Below are positions 9,601 through 15,694 of a stretch of DNA of 64,000 nucleotides, one piece after another. The DNA comes from CANLBN01 sp050633825. GTDB taxonomy: Bacteria > Pseudomonadota > Gammaproteobacteria > Pseudomonadales > Cellvibrionaceae. The stretch spans positions 1 to 64,000 of the forward strand of contig JBOEHG010000002.1 in assembly GCA_050633825.1 (NCBI GenBank), written 5' to 3'. The notes beneath the pieces are model-generated. The model was not told the DNA's origin and ran no database searches. It saw only the letters and a program-made list of their open reading frames with translations. Numbering within the stretch: position 1 is the first letter of the stretch; every line of letters starts with the position of its first letter. A program made the position numbers and the translations under genes.

Positions 9601-9628
9601 TTAACAGAGCCATAGTTCCTCTATGCAT
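3599..9628 (-). CDS. giant S8 subtilisin-like lipoprotein with repeats and FG-GAP propeller
   Basis: The 2009-residue product starts with hydrophobic segments ending in a lipobox (LFIVSC, Cys59) and a Gly-rich then Asp/Pro-rich linker, so it should be a lipoprotein. Residues about 95-205 look like a choice-of-anchor or Ig-like domain (DDGQGADVYRGDRVY); about 225-300 resemble a fervidolysin-type prodomain. The S8 domain spans about 320-610 with the full triad Asp348 (AVIDFGVD), His372 (DHGTGVAS), Ser549 (GTSYATP) and oxyanion Asn464 (AAGN). Eight beta repeats of about 98 residues cover 624-1410, then two Ig-like segments, then seven FG-GAP/VCBS units (DIDGDNDIDY and similar). The start is uncertain: Met6 (9613) has AGAGGA 4 nt upstream. 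A surface or secreted protease is likely; its substrate is unknown. Confidence 0.9.
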   Translation of the reverse strand: MHRGTMALLMVKNFFHHIFVCSATLFVKFHIIVLFATFLTRRSCHILFLLALSLFIVSCGGGGGGDDGNGNSDSDPDPQTQPNPNPGPQPETPVLRLGAPSADPVVIPLSGAPTQVTFLSIVSGTTYPEALTLDEVDRVGNVVDSDIAQLKDDGQGADVYRGDRVYATTVMLGSSTSAERFYQVRFNNAGEEFLSGNSTFWVSECPARVRPSNAQQAVDDSRSDATIFANEVMITVEDGILPDLVAINAIAADVNGRVVGCIPALNQYLLEIEGDGSASGVYEAIDTLELRNEVQVATPNAQILDLPSSQPSTCSGRDCQWYLERIRASQAWSIGGAGDEQQSVAVIDFGVDCNHPELNCDGRIYNQDPIDHGTGVASVINGNNRDNTDFSGVAWNTDLYPFSFLTQSGSQYKMSELITRSLGRDNVKVINISAATAIDPNNQIRDAICGAISSGRLVVAAAGNASTSRSCEIDSIYPARYNTVSQCDNGADLQSGLLVVGATDINNDLAEWEGGSLCSNTLHVDLFAPGKDIYSASVVDNYAAKDGTSYATPIVAGSAAALWAARPELTVAEVHDQLKNLSGTLSRQSTDERVQTSDARVDGQPILDLYLAMGGDGNIDNPDVTPDVVSFSPQTGVPLNTLVTSEAVVISNIDVSTAIDIEGGFYSLDGAPFKSGAGSVSVGQSLRLQIMSSQSPATQSEARVTLGGITTVFQVTTEVPTNSRNDFNFFDQTNVDIGSEVVSNQLVIPDLDPGTPISVTGAEYSLDETGSFSSEDGIVGPTDPIILRIPTADTAGTTTTATIRIGNVEDTISLTTLPVDVSPRPFTLGADTDVDLNSEQESFFAVISQINTGAPISVSGGEYSIEGGEFTSEAGTVSNGQVIAVRHTTAATPGTTIYTALTVGDVTEVYQSTTSAPDTSPLSFSLEDRNVIATGTQLISNPVTVIGINVATPIRISGAEYRINGGSFTSAEGTVNNGDIVEVRLTASNTEATTVEAVLTIGNIDDTFSVSTVGANVPDTLILTDQTNVPVDSFIESNTLTIRELAEEETISITGGEYRLDGGSYTSATGTVRNNQTVQLRVLSSTNVATSTSATLTIGNMSDSFRVTTANIDTTPANFHFEDLNNIDISTLVTSNSITVSGINVPTPIGVNNGGYSINGGPFISSPGTVTNGDTVRLRLRSADTVETTVRASLTIGTALDTFFVTTEEGNNTPTAFSFTDQVDVPLNTLIESDSITVSGLNASTSIFSFRGEYSIDGGTFTNVPSIINNGQTVRVRTTSADIYDEERSVSVFVGAFVDTFSVRTIPPDTTPEPFSFDAQFDVNINSVVLSNTVTISGIDDDTSISIVGGEYSMNNGEDFLSTEFGIDNNTTVFIRQTTSSTNNTQKDTILTVGDFSATFSTTTAANQAPTVTEITIDDENGGDIVDGEVLTGSYIFVDLDGDLESTTSFRWLRNGAPITGATGLTYTVSTDDYDQVITFEVTPRAASGIEVGVPVTSAGITAGPSPTISSVRYLDVNRDSGPEGYVGDQLVIAFDAPMVINQQAADIFSLPVSGDSLGSDYSLSAGPLQNEITITFEASVSPRNLRLAEFFDPNVVAAGSPSGIGLSDPVLPDSIESVSGIDAVASTPTDIVAGFVGTELYTSGTNIIADIDAVDLNNDTTLDMFLGSNAESGIAFAQTNKTFTEIADAISLVVTSDELQEGILGDIDGDNDIDYIASYKDGSQPVTSNAGTVRLFLNDGSGQYTYSGQSLGANFGIGLSFYDIDGDNDQDLLFLTAPYAEISVWVNDGSGNFTINDLLAISPSESVGRYSRFTFGDIDNDTDEDIALFEEGGRHRIGINDGNNSYSFGAVINDFLGDSTSPVDGDLSFFDVDQDGDLDLFESIISSTGSRRMWYINDDNVLVIVPFVAPNAYQLTPADMNGDGWTDLVESGNMSDLAIYFNNGNTGYPEEDRLFVHAGNDDIRNLTLKDIDNDGDIDIIFSPSGTGTTWIYYNSQTGDQDGLPISGQ
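3605..4720 (-). repeat. seven FG-GAP/VCBS repeat units (beta-propeller) in the S8 protein
   Basis: Seven calcium-loop-like units are visible in order: DAVDLNNDTTLDMF, GDIDGDNDIDY, YDIDGDNDQDLLF, GDIDNDTDEDIALF, FDVDQDGDLDLF, ADMNGDGWTDLV and KDIDNDGDIDIIF. Each carries the D-x-D/N-x-D spacing of integrin-alpha type calcium sites. Seven units make one closed propeller, reaching the C terminus. Confidence 0.85.
5400..7760 (-). repeat. eight tandem ~98-residue beta repeats in the S8 protein
   Basis: Each unit follows the pattern D-x-x-P-x-x-F-x-F, then V-x-(L/I)-x-(S/T), S-N-x-(V/I)-T-(V/I)-x-(G/N)-(I/L), P-I-x-(I/V)-x-G-x-Y-S-(I/L)-(N/D)-G-G-x-F, then G-x-V-x-N-G-x-x-(V/I)-x-(V/L)-R and T-x-G-x-x-x-(D/E)-x-F-x-V-(T/S)-T. 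Repeats begin near residues 624, 722, 820, 918, 1015, 1112, 1210 and 1307. The glycine-rich Y-S-(I/L)-(N/D)-G-G core is the best marker. They are presumably stalk-like Ig-type domains. Confidence 0.85.
9460..9586 (-). repeat. 39-bp imperfect tandem repeat in the signal-peptide region
   Basis: Two copies of a 25-bp core beginning TGTCGCA and ending TATGTGA on the plus strand (9518-9542 and 9557-9581) match at 21 of 25 bases, spaced 39 bp. In protein they give the parallel segments HHIFVCSATLFV and FHIIVLFATFLT. The following segment CHILFLLALSLF, which leads into the lipobox, looks like a third, more diverged copy. Confidence 0.7.
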
Positions 9629-9639
9629 AATATATTTAT

Positions 9640-9657
9640 CCGTTAAATATTTGACGG
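9640..9657. promoter_or_regulatory. near-perfect 18-bp palindrome upstream of S8 peptidase gene
   Basis: CCGTTAAATATTTGACGG is symmetric except for one base pair and lies 11 bp upstream of the first possible start codon of the S8 gene. It looks like an operator for a dimeric regulator; the regulator is unknown. A start at 9613 would still place it within the leader or promoter. Confidence 0.4.
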
Positions 9658-9872
9658 TCAGTAATTTGACTTCGCTATTGACCTATTTAAAAACTGCTCT
9701 CAAACTATAGTATTCGCTACCAAAAAATTATTCTTATACCTGAACACAGCCAGAGTTGACTATTAGAAAATGGGATAACGATATCAGAGAAAGAGAAATG
9801 TACATACGTAAGCATCCATGTTGTGGAATCCATTTTTGTTGACTTATTGTACTACTTTTTTAAGGCCAGCAT

Positions 9873-9953
9873 ATGACTAATTTCTCAAAACAAGTGAAAT
9901 CAATAGCATGGGTGTTGGTTTTATATATTCCGGTAGCAATTGGTTTTTATTGA
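9873..9953 (+). CDS. candidate 26-residue single-pass membrane peptide
   Basis: A short ORF, ATG to TGA, encodes MTNFSKQVKSIAWVLVLYIP followed by VAIGFY. AAGG lies 7 nt upstream of the ATG, a good ribosome-binding site. The product has a short basic N terminus and one hydrophobic segment (about residues 11-26), the usual shape of small bacterial membrane proteins. It sits antisense to, and between, the S8 and DUF4124 genes with no overlap. Expression and conservation cannot be judged from this sequence alone; a chance ORF is possible. Confidence 0.35.
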   Translation: MTNFSKQVKSIAWVLVLYIPVAIGFY

Positions 9954-10024
9954 TTTAAGAAAAAGTCACTCTGACATTTTTGGTTCACGCTTTTTCTGTT
10001 ATATTTTTTCTGATGATGACTACG

Positions 10025-11233
10025 TCAATAACTTCGATAAAAATAAGCATCATCCCAATAAGCACTGAATACACCAGTACCATCAACGGATTGAATCATC
10101 TCATAACGAACGCTAACGGCTTCTTTCGGTGCCTCCATACCAACTACTTTTAGCTGTTGCCAACCTTGTTGTGATTTAGATTTAACATCATAACCAATAC
10201 GCGATTTCCCTATACAATCAGCTTGACTGTACCATACGGTTCGCAAGCTACCCTTGCCTGATTGGGAATTTTCTGGGTCAGGTTTAAAACGAATCCCCAT
10301 AGCAAAACGTTTATTTTTTCCAAAATTGATGCATTGAGAAAAAACACTTCGCCCAGTACTTTGCTGCGAAGACTCCGCTATCACTTTTAAAGCCCCTGGA
10401 TAACCGTATTTATTCACCCACTCTGTGGGCCAACCGTAAATATTCCATTCACTATCTCCATTTTTAAAACTTGGGTTTTTAATATAATTTTCCCCAAGAG
10501 CAAACGTTTTTCCAATAGTTTTCTTTTTATCCAGTACTGAACGACGTTCGATCACTTCAAAACTAATATCATCCCAATAAACGGTCACGGACTCTGATAT
10601 GTTGGCATTTTGAACAACTCTAATTTCTACTGATTGAGAAGATAAAGAAGATTCTAACTTAGAACGATTTACACTCTGCCAACCTATTTTATTTTTGGGC
10701 TGAAGATAACCGCCAAACTGACCACCCAAACTACAATCTATCGTATCGTACCAATATACATTTAATCGGTTAGCAAATGGTTTGGCCAACGCTGCTGTAA
10801 CATTAACCTTAGCGCCTATAGAAAATAACCTTCCATCCCTTAAAGGAATACATTGCTTAACATGTAGCTCATAAAGATGCGACTTCTTATGGTAGCTATC
10901 CGCCTGCAATGTTAATGCTGCGGATGAAAGAATAGGTAAATTTTTTTCTATACTGACATTATATTGACCTGGGTATACTGTTCTGGCTTCCCAGCTTTTA
11001 AAGCCTTCTTCAAAACCATAATTTTTTACTAAATTATGAATTTGGATAGGCGGCGCTTGAATAACATTTCTAGAAACCGGCATATCTAGTGCTTGCTGGC
11101 TTTCTCCCAACTTACAAGGAATATCCTGATATGAAATCCGCCCTTTTACATCAATACATCGAAACAACTCTGCAGAATAACTTTGAGGCAACGGTAACAC
11201 CAAAAACATAATCACAAGCAATATTTTCATCAT
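10025..11233 (-). CDS. secreted DUF4124 protein with two carbohydrate-binding-like modules
   Basis: The 402-residue protein has a clear signal peptide (MMKILLVIMFLVLPLPQSYSA). Next is a DUF4124 domain, residues about 21-45 (ELFRCIDVKGRISYQDIPC), normally found in small periplasmic proteins. Two similar modules follow, beginning NLVKNYGFEEGFKSWEA (about 67) and NYIKNPSFKNGDSEWNI (about 249). Each then has paired cysteines (QCIPLRDGR / QCINFGKNKR), a Trp-Tyr segment (YWYDTIDC / TVWYSQADC) and ends in YWDD. That order resembles jelly-roll carbohydrate-binding modules that begin with N-x-G-F-E-x-x-x-x-x-W. It may bind a glycan in the periplasm or outside; the ligand is unknown. Confidence 0.7.
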   Translation of the reverse strand: MMKILLVIMFLVLPLPQSYSAELFRCIDVKGRISYQDIPCKLGESQQALDMPVSRNVIQAPPIQIHNLVKNYGFEEGFKSWEARTVYPGQYNVSIEKNLPILSSAALTLQADSYHKKSHLYELHVKQCIPLRDGRLFSIGAKVNVTAALAKPFANRLNVYWYDTIDCSLGGQFGGYLQPKNKIGWQSVNRSKLESSLSSQSVEIRVVQNANISESVTVYWDDISFEVIERRSVLDKKKTIGKTFALGENYIKNPSFKNGDSEWNIYGWPTEWVNKYGYPGALKVIAESSQQSTGRSVFSQCINFGKNKRFAMGIRFKPDPENSQSGKGSLRTVWYSQADCIGKSRIGYDVKSKSQQGWQQLKVVGMEAPKEAVSVRYEMIQSVDGTGVFSAYWDDAYFYRSY

Positions 11234-11329
11234 ATAAACCCTACATAATTCTCACTTTTAGTAAAAAATTACCTGACAAAAAACCCTAATAAAAAATTAT
11301 TTTTTCATTGGCGCTTTTATTCTTTATAT

Positions 11330-11779
11330 TTACGGATAACCCAAATATTTTACCAATTTTTTATGCCGATGATTAAATAGAAAATTGATAAACATGCAAG
11401 ATATTTTTGGTAAAAAACGAGGCTCAAAAATTAATATATCTTTTATTATAGAACCTGATTCAACAACTTCCATTCGTCGTTCGTGCTCCCAATTACACAT
11501 GTTAGACATCGGTGATTTTTCTAAAAAGCCCTTCCCTTGATTTATTTCAATTAACGTTAGGTCAGAATAACCTATAGGTATAAAACCAAATAGCCATATC
11601 CAAGATCTAACTAGTGGCTCACCTAAAACAACTTGACCAATCTTGCTCGGTTCAATTGCAGCTAGGGAGGACATTCTAATAATAGGGGATATTTCTTTTT
11701 CTATTCCAGCACCACTAGCAATCCAATTCCAAACCGTTTCCGGATTTGCTTTTACTTCAGATTCGAAAACGAGTTTCAT
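11330..11779 (-). CDS. SRPBCC (START-like) family protein
   Basis: A 149-residue cytoplasmic protein beginning MKLVFESEVKANPETVWNWI, the typical opening of polyketide-cyclase/SRPBCC proteins (beta strand, then P-x-x-V-W/F helix). The middle carries the expected antiparallel strands (RSWIWLFGFIPIGYSDLTLIEI) and a helix near the C terminus. This fold binds hydrophobic ligands, but nothing here identifies one. It lies 96 bp upstream of the DUF4124 gene on the same strand. Base use is very AT-rich in this part of the window. Confidence 0.65.
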   Translation of the reverse strand: MKLVFESEVKANPETVWNWIASGAGIEKEISPIIRMSSLAAIEPSKIGQVVLGEPLVRSWIWLFGFIPIGYSDLTLIEINQGKGFLEKSPMSNMCNWEHERRMEVVESGSIIKDILIFEPRFLPKISCMFINFLFNHRHKKLVKYLGYP

Positions 11780-11948
11780 AGAATAGTCTCAGCAAATATA
11801 ACACCGCAAAAATCAAGCAGAGCATTGGGCAATAAAGTAAGCAAAAAAAAACACGTAATAAACGGTGCTTAGATTAACTTATATGCCTACTTTTTAAAAG
11901 TGAGGCACTAACAGAGGAGAATAATAGAGGAAAGAGGTGTTGGAAAGC

Positions 11949-11973
11949 AGCCGGTTAACTCGTATAACCGGCT
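11949..11973 (-). terminator. hairpin downstream of sulP
   Basis: Nine-base arms AGCCGGTTA (11949-11957) and TAACCGGCT (11965-11973) enclose a 7-nt loop, 34 bp past the sulP stop. The following U-tract on the minus strand is poor (GCTTTCC), so it may be a weak terminator or an mRNA end-stabilising hairpin. Confidence 0.55.
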
Positions 11974-12006
11974 TGATAATGTGTATATTTTTTAAGGAAG
12001 CTACGA

Positions 12007-13569
12007 TTAACCTAACTCATCCGTTGCGACTTTATAGTCCGGATCCTCCATTACATTGACTTCACATAAGTTACCGGCTTTCTTTAATAGTTTTCGACAT
12101 TCTGGACTTAGGTGGCGTAAATGCAGTGTTTTACCTTCAGCTTGATATTTATCAGCTAAGGTATCGAGAGCCTCAATACCGGAATGATCGCTAACACGCG
12201 AGCGTTTAAATTCGATCACTACATGTTCAGGGTCATCTTTGGGATTAAACAGTTCTTTAAAGTTAGCAACTGAGCCAAAAAATATTGGTCCACGCAAGTC
12301 ATAGACTTTATAACCTTTTTCATCAATATAAGTATCAACCAGAATATGCTGTGCATGCTTCCAAGCAAAGACCAAGGCTGAAACAATCACCCCCACGATA
12401 ACCGCAATCGCTAAATCAAAGGCAACCGTCACACCAGAAACCAGTATCACAATAAACATATCGGTTGCCGGAATTTTACCGAGTAAACGCAGTGAGGACC
12501 ATTCAAAGGTACCCAGTACTACCATAAACATAATACCTACCAATGCTGCCAATGGAATAATTTCAATTAAGGATGAACCAAATAAAATAAAGGCTAATAA
12601 CACCATGGCTGCGGTGATACCGGATAAGCGCCCTCGCCCACCCGAGTTTATATTAATCATACTCTGGCCAATCATGGCGCAACCACCCATACCGCCAAAG
12701 AAGCCATTGGTGGTATTGGCGATACCTTGACCAATGCACTCACGATTTCCGCGACCACGGGTATTGGTAATTTCGTCAATTAAGGTCAATGTTAATAACG
12801 ATTCAATCAAACCGATTGCGGCAATAATAAGTGCGTAAGGGAAGATGATTTTTAGCGTTTCCAAATTAAAAGGCACGGCTGGAATCGCAAAGCTAGGTAG
12901 CTCACCTTTTAAGGTTGCAGTTGCCGCTTGATCTGCGGGCAACATATCTCTAACAAAATCAATTACCGTGCGTGCTTCTAAATCCAAGCCAATTACCGCT
13001 AAAGTGACAGCAACAATGGCCACTAAACCCGCAGGTACTGCTGTGGTTAATTTTGGTAAAAAGTGAACAATCAGCATCGTCGCTATAATTAAGCCGCCCA
13101 TAATATAAAGGGCACCACCTTCCATCCATACTTGCTGTCCTTCTTGTACCACTTTAAATTGGCCAAGCTGGGCTAGAAAAATCACAATCGCCAAGCCATT
13201 TACAAAACCTAACATTACCGGGTGTGGCACGATACGAATATATTTACCGAGTTTTAAAACACCTGCTGTGATTTGTAGTACACCTGCCAATGCAACTGCG
13301 GCAAATAAATATTGAATACCGTGCACAGCCACTAATGAGACCATCACAACGGCGGTGGCACCGGTGGCACCGGAGATCATACCCGGGCGCCCGCCAAAGA
13401 CACTGGTTAACAATCCCATCATAAAGGCGGCATACAAGCCCACCATAGGTTCAACTCCGGCAACAAAAGCAAAGGCGACGGCTTCCGGCACTAGTGCCAA
13501 AGCAACCGTAATTCCAGATAAGACATCATTTTTGATATTGTGCGAATTGTTGGTAATCAGAGAAAACAT
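12007..13569 (-). CDS. SulP family inorganic anion transporter with STAS domain
   Basis: The 520-residue inner-membrane protein has the SulP core (about residues 10-395) with many transmembrane helices, including the early signature LVPEAVAFAFVAGVEPMVGLYAAF and GRPGMISGATGATA. A C-terminal cytoplasmic STAS domain spans about 410-510 (YDLRGPIFFGSVANF, then VIEFKRSRVSDHSGIEAL). SulP proteins carry sulfate, bicarbonate or dicarboxylates, often with sodium. The substrate cannot be told here; no sulfate-assimilation or carbonic anhydrase gene is adjacent. It starts shortly downstream of the aceF terminator and has its own 3' hairpin, so it is probably a single-gene unit. Confidence 0.9.
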   Translation of the reverse strand: MFSLITNNSHNIKNDVLSGITVALALVPEAVAFAFVAGVEPMVGLYAAFMMGLLTSVFGGRPGMISGATGATAVVMVSLVAVHGIQYLFAAVALAGVLQITAGVLKLGKYIRIVPHPVMLGFVNGLAIVIFLAQLGQFKVVQEGQQVWMEGGALYIMGGLIIATMLIVHFLPKLTTAVPAGLVAIVAVTLAVIGLDLEARTVIDFVRDMLPADQAATATLKGELPSFAIPAVPFNLETLKIIFPYALIIAAIGLIESLLTLTLIDEITNTRGRGNRECIGQGIANTTNGFFGGMGGCAMIGQSMININSGGRGRLSGITAAMVLLAFILFGSSLIEIIPLAALVGIMFMVVLGTFEWSSLRLLGKIPATDMFIVILVSGVTVAFDLAIAVIVGVIVSALVFAWKHAQHILVDTYIDEKGYKVYDLRGPIFFGSVANFKELFNPKDDPEHVVIEFKRSRVSDHSGIEALDTLADKYQAEGKTLHLRHLSPECRKLLKKAGNLCEVNVMEDPDYKVATDELG

Positions 13570-13610
13570 AATCGGTATCGTTAGTTATTAAAAACAAAAA
13601 AGGAAAAACA

Positions 13611-13645
13611 AAAAAGCGAGACTCTGGGAAGAGCCTCGCTTTTTC
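13611..13645 (-). terminator. terminator of the aceEF operon
   Basis: Arms AAAAAGCGAG-ACTCT and AGAG-C-CTCGCTTTTT pair around the loop GGGA with A-tract and T-tract flanks. On the minus strand the stem is followed by a U-run. It lies about 80 bp after the aceF stop and ahead of sulP. Confidence 0.88.
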
Positions 13646-13723
13646 TTGCATATCAATATTTTAAGGTGCCCTGATTGAGCAACAATCAGTAAACAGGGGC
13701 GCTCTTAAAAAGAGTAGCAGATT

Positions 13724-15610
13724 TTACAGTAATAAACGCCTTACGTCAGCAATCACACTATTTAAGTAGGTGAAGAAGCGACCCGCATCACCACCATTAA
13801 TCGCACGGTGATCATAAGACAAACATAAAGGCAGCATATTACGTGGAACAAATTCGCTACCATTCCATTTTGGTTTTATCTCTGCTTTAGAGACGCCCAA
13901 AATGGCGACTTCAGGTGCATTTACAATCGGTGTAAAGCCTTGACCACCCATGGCACCCAAGCTGGATATGGTAAAACAACCACCCTGCATATCTTTAGGG
14001 CCCAACTTGCCATCACGAGCCTTACCAATAATTTCCATAAATTCAGCAGCCAGTTCCCACAACCCTTTTTTATCAACATCGCGGATCACGGGGACAACTA
14101 AACCAATGGGGGAATCAACCGCAACACCGATATTCACATATTTCTTCTGCACAATATGTTCGCCATCATGATGCATTGAAACATTAAAGCTTGGCTCTGC
14201 CACTAAGGCTGCCGCACAGGCTTTTAATAAAAACGGTAATGGTGTTAGTTTAACCCCGCGTTTTTCTGCTTCTGCTTTTAAGCCCTTACGGAATTCTTCA
14301 AGATCCGTAATATCGGCATCGTCAAACTGAGTAACGTGAGGGATATTCAACCAGTTACGTGACATATTGGCTGCGGTGAGCTTTTTGATTTTGCTCATTG
14401 GTAGCATTTCAATCTCACCAAACTGCGAGAAATCAACCGGAGGTATGGCTGGAATACCCGAACCACCTACGGCACCACCCGCTGCGGCAGGCGCAGCTTT
14501 TTGACCTGTCATTACTTGCTTAACATACGCTTTGACATCGTCCTTACTGATACGGTTACGATCACCGGTACCAGAGACTTGTGTTAAATCCACCGCCATT
14601 TCACGAGCAAATTTACGTACAGCTGGGCCCGCATAAACGTCTTTTGATTGGCTTGCTGCAACAACGGTTGCTTCATCTGGCTTAGAGGCCGATGACTTAG
14701 CTGATGCAGGCGCGGCAGGTTTTGCAGCAGGGGCTGGCGCAGCCGCCGGTGCAGGGGCTGCTGGTGCACTACCCTCTACGGCCAATGTCAGAATATCACC
14801 ACCTTCTGTGGTTTTATCACCTTGCTTGATCGTAATACTGACGACTTTACCGGCTTTAGGGGCAGGTACTTCCATTGAGGCTTTATCAGTTTCAAGAACA
14901 ATTAACGAGTCACCTTCTGCAACCTCATCACCTACAGCAACTACAATTTCAATAACGTCGGCATCTTCAGCACCCTCTGGTACTTTAATCACTTCTTCTG
15001 CCGAACCGCCACTACTGGCCGGCGCTACAGCAGAAGGCGCAGGTGATGCAGCAGCTGCTCCACCCGATACCGCCAAGGTTAATATAGCGCCACCTTCGAC
15101 AGTTTTATCACCCTGGTTTACAGCAAAACTAACAACGGTACCTGATTGCGGGGCAGGAATTTCCATTGAGGCTTTATCCGTCTCAAGTACAACAAGAGAA
15201 TCACCTTCTTCAACGGTATCACCTACGGCAACACATAACTCAATAATATCTGCATCTTCTGCACCATCGGGCACAGTGACAACCACTTCGGAAGAAGCCG
15301 CTGCCGGCGCAGGTGCTTCTGCCGCAGCAGGAGCAGGTGTTTCGGCGGGAGCACTGCTTTCAGCACCAGCACCTTGAACATCTATTTCAAATAAGGCATC
15401 ACCTTCAGACACTTTGTCACCCACATTGACTTTTAATGCGGTGACTTTACCAGCCATTGGTGATGGTACATCCATTGATGCTTTATCAGTTTCGAGCACA
15501 ACTATTGACTGCTCTTCTTCAATGATATCGCCTACGGCAATTGATACTTCAATAATCTCGGCGCCTTCAGTGCCGCCAATATCAGGAACGGAAACGGTTT
15601 GTGTAGCCAC
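13724..15610 (-). CDS. aceF: pyruvate dehydrogenase E2, dihydrolipoamide acetyltransferase
   Basis: E2 core of the pyruvate dehydrogenase complex, transferring acetyl groups from lipoyl arms to CoA. The 628-residue protein has three lipoyl domains with the modified lysine in VLETDKASM (near residues 43, 151 and 249), joined by Ala/Pro-rich flexible linkers. Then come the peripheral-subunit-binding domain (VYAGPAVRKFAREM, about 327) and the catalytic domain from about 400, ending with the active-site SYDHRAINGGDAGRF. Three lipoyl domains match E. coli; many Pseudomonas relatives have two. It lies 84 bp downstream of aceE in one operon. E3 is not in this window. Confidence 0.97.
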   Translation of the reverse strand: MATQTVSVPDIGGTEGAEIIEVSIAVGDIIEEEQSIVVLETDKASMDVPSPMAGKVTALKVNVGDKVSEGDALFEIDVQGAGAESSAPAETPAPAAAEAPAPAAASSEVVVTVPDGAEDADIIELCVAVGDTVEEGDSLVVLETDKASMEIPAPQSGTVVSFAVNQGDKTVEGGAILTLAVSGGAAAASPAPSAVAPASSGGSAEEVIKVPEGAEDADVIEIVVAVGDEVAEGDSLIVLETDKASMEVPAPKAGKVVSITIKQGDKTTEGGDILTLAVEGSAPAAPAPAAAPAPAAKPAAPASAKSSASKPDEATVVAASQSKDVYAGPAVRKFAREMAVDLTQVSGTGDRNRISKDDVKAYVKQVMTGQKAAPAAAGGAVGGSGIPAIPPVDFSQFGEIEMLPMSKIKKLTAANMSRNWLNIPHVTQFDDADITDLEEFRKGLKAEAEKRGVKLTPLPFLLKACAAALVAEPSFNVSMHHDGEHIVQKKYVNIGVAVDSPIGLVVPVIRDVDKKGLWELAAEFMEIIGKARDGKLGPKDMQGGCFTISSLGAMGGQGFTPIVNAPEVAILGVSKAEIKPKWNGSEFVPRNMLPLCLSYDHRAINGGDAGRFFTYLNSVIADVRRLLL

Positions 15611-15694
15611 TATAATTCCTCTGCATTTTTATCTGATTAGCCCCCAAGGTCATGATTAGACCCGGAGGGGAACTTGTCGAGGGTAATCGACGTG

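Larger units (their letters stand above)
9629..10024. other. 396-bp intergenic region
   Basis: This AT-rich gap separates the S8 gene from the DUF4124 gene, both on the minus strand. It holds the palindrome next to the S8 start and one candidate small plus-strand ORF (9873-9953). No RNA gene or strong terminator was recognised. Confidence 0.6.

Noticed and set aside
13724..15610. Triplicated DNA within aceF as a possible mobile or recent duplication
   Set aside because: The three copies are the lipoyl domains normal for E2, well diverged at DNA level.
14584..15659. Plus- and minus-strand ORFs up to 189 codons within aceF
   Set aside because: They lie in other frames of the repeated lipoyl domains and Ala/Pro linkers, have no family features and no ribosome-binding site.
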